The notes below the pieces were generated by a model that saw only the letters and a list, made by a program, of their open reading frames with translations, was not told the DNA's origin and did no database searches. Shown here in pieces: positions 5,776 to 9,190 of a DNA stretch of 9,190 nucleotides (within the stretch, counting starts at the first letter, position 1; each line of letters opens with the position of its first letter). A program made the translations under genes and the position numbers. The DNA comes from a bacterium. Its GTDB lineage: Bacteria; UBA9089; UBA9088. The stretch covers positions 1 through 9,190 of the forward strand of contig JBFLYE010000217.1 in NCBI GenBank assembly GCA_040756715.1, in the 5' to 3' direction.

Positions 5776-5945
5776 ATAAAAAGATATTTGTAATTGGGCT
5801 TTTGGTTTATGGGATGGGATTTCTTTTCCTTTACCTAAAAAGGCTATTTCTTGGTCCATTTTTTATTACCGCAGGCCTTGTTATCATTCCCATCTCAATC
5901 CTATTAGCAAAAGAGTCTAAAGAGTCAAAAGGTCAGAAGGTCTAA
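5772..5945 (+). CDS. 57-aa hydrophobic membrane microprotein after fliA
   Basis: The ATG overlaps the fliA stop as ATGA, so translation is probably coupled, and there is no Shine-Dalgarno site of its own. The predicted protein starts MNKKIFVIGLLVYGMGFLFL, has a Lys-Arg break (residues 23-24), a second hydrophobic segment (about 25-46) and a short polar tail, KESKESKGQKV. It looks like a two-helix hairpin with both ends in the cytoplasm. No family is recognised. The tail is encoded by an 8-9 bp degenerate tandem repeat. An intact frame with clean coupling argues for a real gene. Bacillus has a membrane protein gene (swrB) after sigD, but this product is far smaller and shares no visible features. 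Confidence 0.6.
   Translation: MNKKIFVIGLLVYGMGFLFLYLKRLFLGPFFITAGLVIIPISILLAKESKESKGQKV
5911..5943. repeat. Degenerate 8-9 bp tandem repeat forming a gene end
   Basis: The units AAGAGTC, TAAAGAGTC, AAAAGGTC and AGAAGGTC succeed each other, each ending in GTC. They encode the last residues and run up to the stop codon of the 57-aa protein. Repeats of the AGAAGGTC type are, from memory, common between genes in metagenome-derived genomes. Confidence 0.45.
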
Positions 5946-5947
5946 TC

Positions 5948-5975
5948 TTGACAAATAGATAAAAAAGATTATTAT
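5948..5975 (+). promoter_or_regulatory. Promoter of the DUF1015 gene, TTGACA-N16-TATTAT
   Basis: A perfect -35 TTGACA (5948-5953) is followed, after 16 bases, by TATTAT (5970-5975, five of six consensus). The ATG at 5984 comes eight bases later (TTTTTGAA), so the transcript should begin at or next to the start codon. No Shine-Dalgarno site is present. The bases between -10 and ATG almost match those of the GT117 gene. Confidence 0.65.
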
Positions 5976-5983
5976 TTTTTGAA

Positions 5984-7150
5984 ATGGCAGGGGTTTTTCC
6001 ATTCAAGGGAGAGGTCTACAACCCAAAAAAGGTTGATATAGCCTCAGTGGTTACACCACCCTATGATGTCATAGGAGAAGAAGAGCAAAATGAATATTAC
6101 AAAAAAAGCCCTTATAACATAATTAGGCTTATCCTTGGAAAAGAACATAATAGATATGAAATGGCAAAAGAGACCCTTGCATTATGGAGAAGGAACAATA
6201 TTTTTATTGAGGAGAAAGAAGAATATTTTTATCTTTATGAACAGGAATGGGAGATATTTGGAGAAAGGGGAAAATTCCAAGGCATTATTGCCTCCCTAAT
6301 CCTTGAAGATTATACATCTGGTATTATCCTACCGCATGAGAGGATATTAAAAAAACCAAAGGTAGACAGGTTAAAATTGCTTAAAGCCTGCAATACAAAT
6401 TTTTCTCCCATATTCCTTATATTCTCTGATAATGGAAAGATAAAAGCCCTTATAAAGCCTATTCATCCTCCCTTTATTGAGTTTGAATATAAAAATGGGC
6501 TATTTTGTAGATTATGGAGGATAGAGAAGAACAAAGATATTCAAAAGGCATTCCAGAAGATAAGGCTATTTATTGCAGATGGCCACCATAGATACGATAC
6601 AGCCCTTACATACTTTAAAGAAACAAAAGATGAAAAAAAGAAAAGAACAATGGCACTTATCTCTAGCATAGAATATGGTGACTTTAAAATTCTTCCTGCA
6701 CATAGAATAATTAAAGGAATGCCAGATATTTTAAGAATAAAGAGATATTTTAATATAGAGGAAAAACCCAAAGAAAAGATTTTGCCTTGTTTGTCAGAAA
6801 GGAAGGAAATTGGGGTATTTGGGGTTTGCACAAGAAATTTTAGTTTTATTATAACCCTTAAAGACAAGGGTTTATTAAATAAAATCAAGGAAGAATTAAG
6901 AATGCTTGATGTTTCTATCCTCCATGTATTATTATTTGATGGAAAGATAAACGAAAGCGAGATTGAATATACAATAGATAGGAATTTGGTATTTGATAGG
7001 GCGATGAATGGTGCCTGTGGATTTTTTTTAAGGCCAACAGATATTTCTGATGTGCTTAAAATAGCATCATCGGGAAATAGGATGCCTGGCAAGGCAACAT
7101 ATTTTTATCCAAAGCCATTTTGTGGCTTGGTGATACATCCATTGGTATAA
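5984..7150 (+). CDS. DUF1015 family protein (PF06245)
   Basis: This is a 388-aa cytosolic protein without membrane segments. It carries the family landmarks in order: MAGVFPFKG at the N-terminus, VTPPYDVI (23-30), LPHERILKKPKVDRL (116-130), FIADGHHRYDTAL (196-208), LPAHRII (237-243), LDVSILHVLLFD (308-319) and GNRMPGKATYFYPKP (364-378). The DGHHRY motif resembles the ParB/sulfiredoxin-type DGxHR motif, also found in archaeal ADP-dependent serine kinase. A nucleotide-dependent phosphotransferase activity is therefore a reasonable guess but unproven. DUF1015 genes are, from memory, often near serine biosynthesis genes. None are visible here. The protein is a little shorter than the usual 400-430 residues but complete at both ends. 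It has its own promoter and a probable leaderless start. Confidence 0.88.
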   Translation: MAGVFPFKGEVYNPKKVDIASVVTPPYDVIGEEEQNEYYKKSPYNIIRLILGKEHNRYEMAKETLALWRRNNIFIEEKEEYFYLYEQEWEIFGERGKFQGIIASLILEDYTSGIILPHERILKKPKVDRLKLLKACNTNFSPIFLIFSDNGKIKALIKPIHPPFIEFEYKNGLFCRLWRIEKNKDIQKAFQKIRLFIADGHHRYDTALTYFKETKDEKKKRTMALISSIEYGDFKILPAHRIIKGMPDILRIKRYFNIEEKPKEKILPCLSERKEIGVFGVCTRNFSFIITLKDKGLLNKIKEELRMLDVSILHVLLFDGKINESEIEYTIDRNLVFDRAMNGACGFFLRPTDISDVLKIASSGNRMPGKATYFYPKPFCGLVIHPLV

Positions 7151-7151
7151 C
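7143..7151 (+). promoter_or_regulatory. Possible extended -10 for the mini-ORF/HD-GYP operon
   Basis: TGGTATAAC is an extended -10 (five of six TATAAT bases plus TGn), overlapping the DUF1015 stop codon. The ATG at 7159 follows after seven bases, the same spacing as at the GT117 gene. No -35 is evident. In AT-rich DNA this could be chance. Confidence 0.4.
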
Positions 7152-7158
7152 ATAGCCA

Positions 7159-7281
7159 ATGAAGACTAGATTTTTATTTATCTTTCTTTTAAGCCAATGT
7201 GTTTTTGCCTTTTCTTTAAAGGGAGAATTCTTCCTTCAATTTGGTAAGTTCCTTAAGGTATGTATTGGGGGTTGTTTATAA
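7159..7281 (+). CDS. 40-aa predicted secreted mini-protein
   Basis: The frame begins MKTRFLFIFLLSQCVFAFS, a textbook short signal peptide with likely cleavage after VFA. About 22 residues follow and end VCIGGCL. The stop TAA at 7279-7281 directly abuts the HD-GYP start. No Shine-Dalgarno site precedes it, but an extended -10 lies seven bases upstream. I do not recognise it. It could be a genuine secreted peptide, the truncated 5' end of a larger periplasmic protein gene, or a leader ORF that couples translation into the HD-GYP gene. Codon use resembles the neighbours. Confidence 0.4.
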   Translation: MKTRFLFIFLLSQCVFAFSLKGEFFLQFGKFLKVCIGGCL

Positions 7282-8094
7282 ATGATTTTACTTATTTCTC
7301 TTTCTATAATTATTATCCTCTCTTTCCTTCTCATTGTCTCCTATAAGAAGATAAAAGAGGGAAAAAGGGAGGAAAGCAAGCTATCAGAAAGGCTTTTTTT
7401 TGTTGAGGAAAGATTAAAGGAGGAGAGAAATTTAAGAGAGGAATTCTTTCATCGGGAGTTTAAGGAGAGCGATTTTCTTACTATAAACCTTGAGGAAAAC
7501 TATTATAAGATTCTTTTGGCTATGATTTTCTCAAAAGAGGCATCGGATTTCTTTACAAAGGGACATTCAGAAAAGGTTTCTGAGTATGCAAGAAAGATAG
7601 CAATTGAACTTTCCCTTCCAAGAAAGGAGGTTTCTTTGATAGAAAAATGCGCCTTACTTCACGATGTTGGAAGGATAGGGATTCCAGATTTTATATTAAA
7701 TAAACCCGATTCTTTGAATGATGAGGAATTTGAGATTATTAAAAGCCATTCTATAAGGAGTGAATATATTGCCTCTCCTATATCATCTATACAAAACGGG
7801 CTTTCCTATATCAGAAATCACCACGAGAGGTTTAATGGAACAGGCTATCCAGATAGGATAAAACAAGAAGAGATACCCCTTGGTGCAAGGATAATTTCTG
7901 TTGCCGATGCATTTTCTGCAATGACAGCAAAAAGGGCTTATAGAAAGCCATTAAAGCCTGAGGTAGCCATTGATGAATTAAGGAAAAATGCAGGAAAGCA
8001 ACACGACCCAAAGATTGTCCAGGCACTTCTTAATGTCATTGCAAGGGAGAAGGAGGAGTCTGCCTATGAGGAGATAACGGCATTAGAGGCTTAA
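7282..8094 (+). CDS. Membrane-anchored HD-GYP domain protein (cyclic-di-GMP phosphodiesterase)
   Basis: This 270-aa protein has one N-terminal membrane helix (residues 2-20) followed by KKIKEGKR, so the rest should be cytoplasmic. A charged coiled-coil-like linker (about 23-60) follows, then a full HD-GYP domain (about 70-255). Metal and substrate motifs present are His95 (GHSEKV), LLHDVGRIGIPD (125-136, His127-Asp128), SHS (His156), NHHERFNGTGYP (179-190) and ARIISVADAFSAMT (202-215, Asp209). HD-GYP enzymes hydrolyse c-di-GMP to pGpG or GMP, promoting motility over attachment. No GGDEF, PAS or receiver domain is attached, so input would come through the helix and linker or a partner. The ATG abuts the stop of the upstream mini-ORF, with GGGGGT as a possible ribosome site about 8 bases upstream. 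The deacetylase gene follows without a gap. Confidence 0.9.
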   Translation: MILLISLSIIIILSFLLIVSYKKIKEGKREESKLSERLFFVEERLKEERNLREEFFHREFKESDFLTINLEENYYKILLAMIFSKEASDFFTKGHSEKVSEYARKIAIELSLPRKEVSLIEKCALLHDVGRIGIPDFILNKPDSLNDEEFEIIKSHSIRSEYIASPISSIQNGLSYIRNHHERFNGTGYPDRIKQEEIPLGARIISVADAFSAMTAKRAYRKPLKPEVAIDELRKNAGKQHDPKIVQALLNVIAREKEESAYEEITALEA

Positions 8095-9018
8095 ATGAAG
8101 AAAAAAAGGGATTATTCTTTAATTCTTTTTTTGATAGCCTTTTTTTGTCTGGGGGGTTGGCTACTTTCTATTCTTTATATTGAAAGAGAAAATCAAAAGC
8201 TCCTTAAAGGGATAGATAAATTATCCAATAGGCTTTTATCTATTGAGGAGAAATTAGAGACAAAAGAGAGAAGAGAGGAGAGGGAAGAGAGATGGAAAGA
8301 AGCATTTCCCGAAAAACCTCGGGGAGCTCCCTTTAAGCCAATTTTGCCTGGAAAACCTTGTAAAATAGCCATAATCCTTGATGATGCAGGTTATTCCCTT
8401 CCAAAAGATGCCATTTCTTTAATAAAAAAGGGCTATCCTATAACCGTCTCCATTATTCCCCATCTCTCCTTTTCAAAAGAAACAGCAGAGCTTGTTCATA
8501 ATAATGGAGGAGAGGTTATGGTCCACCTTCCAATGGAGGCAATAAATGGAAAAAAAGAAAAGAAAGAAATTTCTACAAAGATGAGCCCTGATGAGATAAA
8601 AAAGATTACAAAAGAAGCAATTGAAAGTATACCCTATTGCGTTGGTTTAAATAATCATAGAGGCTCAAAGGCAACAGCAAATAAAGAAATAATGGAGCCT
8701 GTCCTTGAGATAGTTAAGGAGAAAAACCTCTATTTTGTAGATAGCCTTACAACCTCAAAGAGCATTGCCTATAAATTAGCAAAAGATATGGGAATTCTAG
8801 CAGGCAAAAGGGAAATATTCATAGACAATAATAATTCTTTAGATTCTGTCCTTTCTTCTCTTTCTCTGCTAATAGAGGTAGCAAGAAACAAAGGCTCTGC
8901 GATTGGGACTGGTCATATTTCTAAAAGGGCAACCATTTCTGTTCTTTTAGAAAAGATTCCAGAGTTTCAAAAGAATGGAATAGAGCTTGTTTCTGCCTCA
9001 GAGCTTCTAAAAAACTAA
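8095..9018 (+). CDS. Divergent polysaccharide deacetylase family protein (YibQ/PF04748)
   Basis: This 307-aa protein has a basic N-terminus (MKKKRDY), one membrane helix (about 8-28) and a charged coiled-coil segment (about 30-68), predicting a periplasmic catalytic region. The NodB-like fold carries the family motifs AIILDDAGY (92-100, Asp96-Asp97), VMVHLPME (141-148), GLNNHRGSKAT (184-194), LYFVDSLTTSKSIA (212-225) and AIGTGH (269-274). The family is related to CE4 deacetylases and is often found with envelope-maintenance genes such as envC and ctpA. Its substrate is not firmly established, and peptidoglycan or another periplasmic polysaccharide is inferred. The ATG directly follows the HD-GYP stop (TAA|ATG), with AGAGG five bases upstream. 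The inverted-repeat arm begins 10 bases after its stop. Confidence 0.9.
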   Translation: MKKKRDYSLILFLIAFFCLGGWLLSILYIERENQKLLKGIDKLSNRLLSIEEKLETKERREEREERWKEAFPEKPRGAPFKPILPGKPCKIAIILDDAGYSLPKDAISLIKKGYPITVSIIPHLSFSKETAELVHNNGGEVMVHLPMEAINGKKEKKEISTKMSPDEIKKITKEAIESIPYCVGLNNHRGSKATANKEIMEPVLEIVKEKNLYFVDSLTTSKSIAYKLAKDMGILAGKREIFIDNNNSLDSVLSSLSLLIEVARNKGSAIGTGHISKRATISVLLEKIPEFQKNGIELVSASELLKN

Positions 9019-9028
9019 AAAATGTGAT

Positions 9029-9144
9029 CTACTCAGGTTTTTATAGCATCTTTCCTCACTTAGTGCAAAAATAGATAGGGTTTATGTTTATTTAAGAAAT
9101 TTTGCATTCTAAATTTTGAATTTTGGATTGAAAAAGGTTAAGTT
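9029..9144. repeat. Right arm of long imperfect inverted repeat
   Basis: This is the reverse complement of 1-137 at about 90% over the aligned blocks, lacking about 21 bases present on the left. It starts 10 bases after the deacetylase stop codon. Read in the direction of the adjacent gene, it gives the same RNA sequence as the left arm does downstream of the minus-strand gene, including a 25-base identical core at 9058-9082. No rho-independent terminator is evident. Confidence 0.85.
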
Positions 9145-9170
9145 TTATAAATTTTTCCCCTTTTAATTTA

Positions 9171-9190
9171 AAATTCAACATTCAAAATTC
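9171..9190. repeat. Additional AATTCAAAATTC-type repeat at the window end
   Basis: AAATTCAACATTCAAAATTC at the right edge consists of two near copies of the unit that also builds 14-48, 4041-4070 and 9100-9125. It continues to the last base of the window. Confidence 0.5.

Noticed and set aside
6541-7092. 183-codon minus-strand open frame
   Set aside because: It is antisense to the DUF1015 gene, whose family motifs run through the whole region.
4778-9018. A complete new defence or mobile system
   Set aside because: The genes fall into known housekeeping, regulatory and envelope families. No nuclease, helicase, toxin-antitoxin pair or recombinase is intact in the window.
1-9144. Composite transposon bounded by terminal inverted repeats
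   Set aside because: There is no transposase, resolvase or integrase inside, the cargo is ordinary chromosomal genes, and no target-site duplication can be seen because the left arm begins at the window edge.

Overview
The window is AT-rich (roughly one-third G+C by eye), with heavy use of AGA/AGG and ATA codons. It carries eight intact-looking protein genes, a cluster of decayed gene fragments, and an unusually dense set of short interspersed repeats. A FliA-type sigma factor, an HD-GYP c-di-GMP phosphodiesterase and a divergent polysaccharide deacetylase suggest a flagellated or formerly flagellated bacterium, probably diderm. The gene mix and repeat style resemble uncultured candidate phyla known from metagenomes. 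That placement is an impression, not a phylogenetic result. No rRNA, tRNA, CRISPR array or transposase was seen.

Layout. Bases 1-137 and 9029-9144 are two arms of a long imperfect inverted repeat. Between them the minus strand carries two large GT-C membrane glycosyltransferases: a PMT/ArnT-like protein (233-2053) and a GT117/DUF2723 protein with C-terminal TPRs (2680-4647). The 626-base gap between them is a gene graveyard. Read on the minus strand it holds a PD-(D/E)XK-like fragment, a signal-peptide protein fragment, the N-terminus of a group II intron reverse transcriptase with frameshifts, and a degenerate intron domain V hairpin. The plus strand carries three transcription units. The first is a small membrane protein, fliA and a second small membrane protein, joined by ATGA overlaps (4778-5945). 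The second is a stand-alone DUF1015 gene (5984-7150). The third is a 40-aa secreted mini-ORF, an HD-GYP protein and a divergent polysaccharide deacetylase, joined by TAA|ATG junctions (7159-9018).

How the genes work together. The minus-strand pair most likely glycosylates lipid- or protein-linked acceptors at the periplasmic face. FliA would direct late flagellar or motility genes elsewhere in the genome. The HD-GYP protein would lower c-di-GMP, which usually favours motility, and its partner acts on periplasmic polysaccharide. No complete or obviously new defence or mobile system is present.

Most notable signals. (1) Four transcription-unit-leading genes have a -10 element only 7-9 bases before the ATG and no Shine-Dalgarno sequence. 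One has a perfect TTGACA-N17-TATAAT, which also moves that gene's start from 4736 to 4778. This suggests widespread leaderless mRNAs. (2) Several short-repeat families have entered coding sequence in frame or form gene ends. (3) The window is bounded by arms that would give the same 3' RNA sequence downstream of both outward-facing terminal genes.
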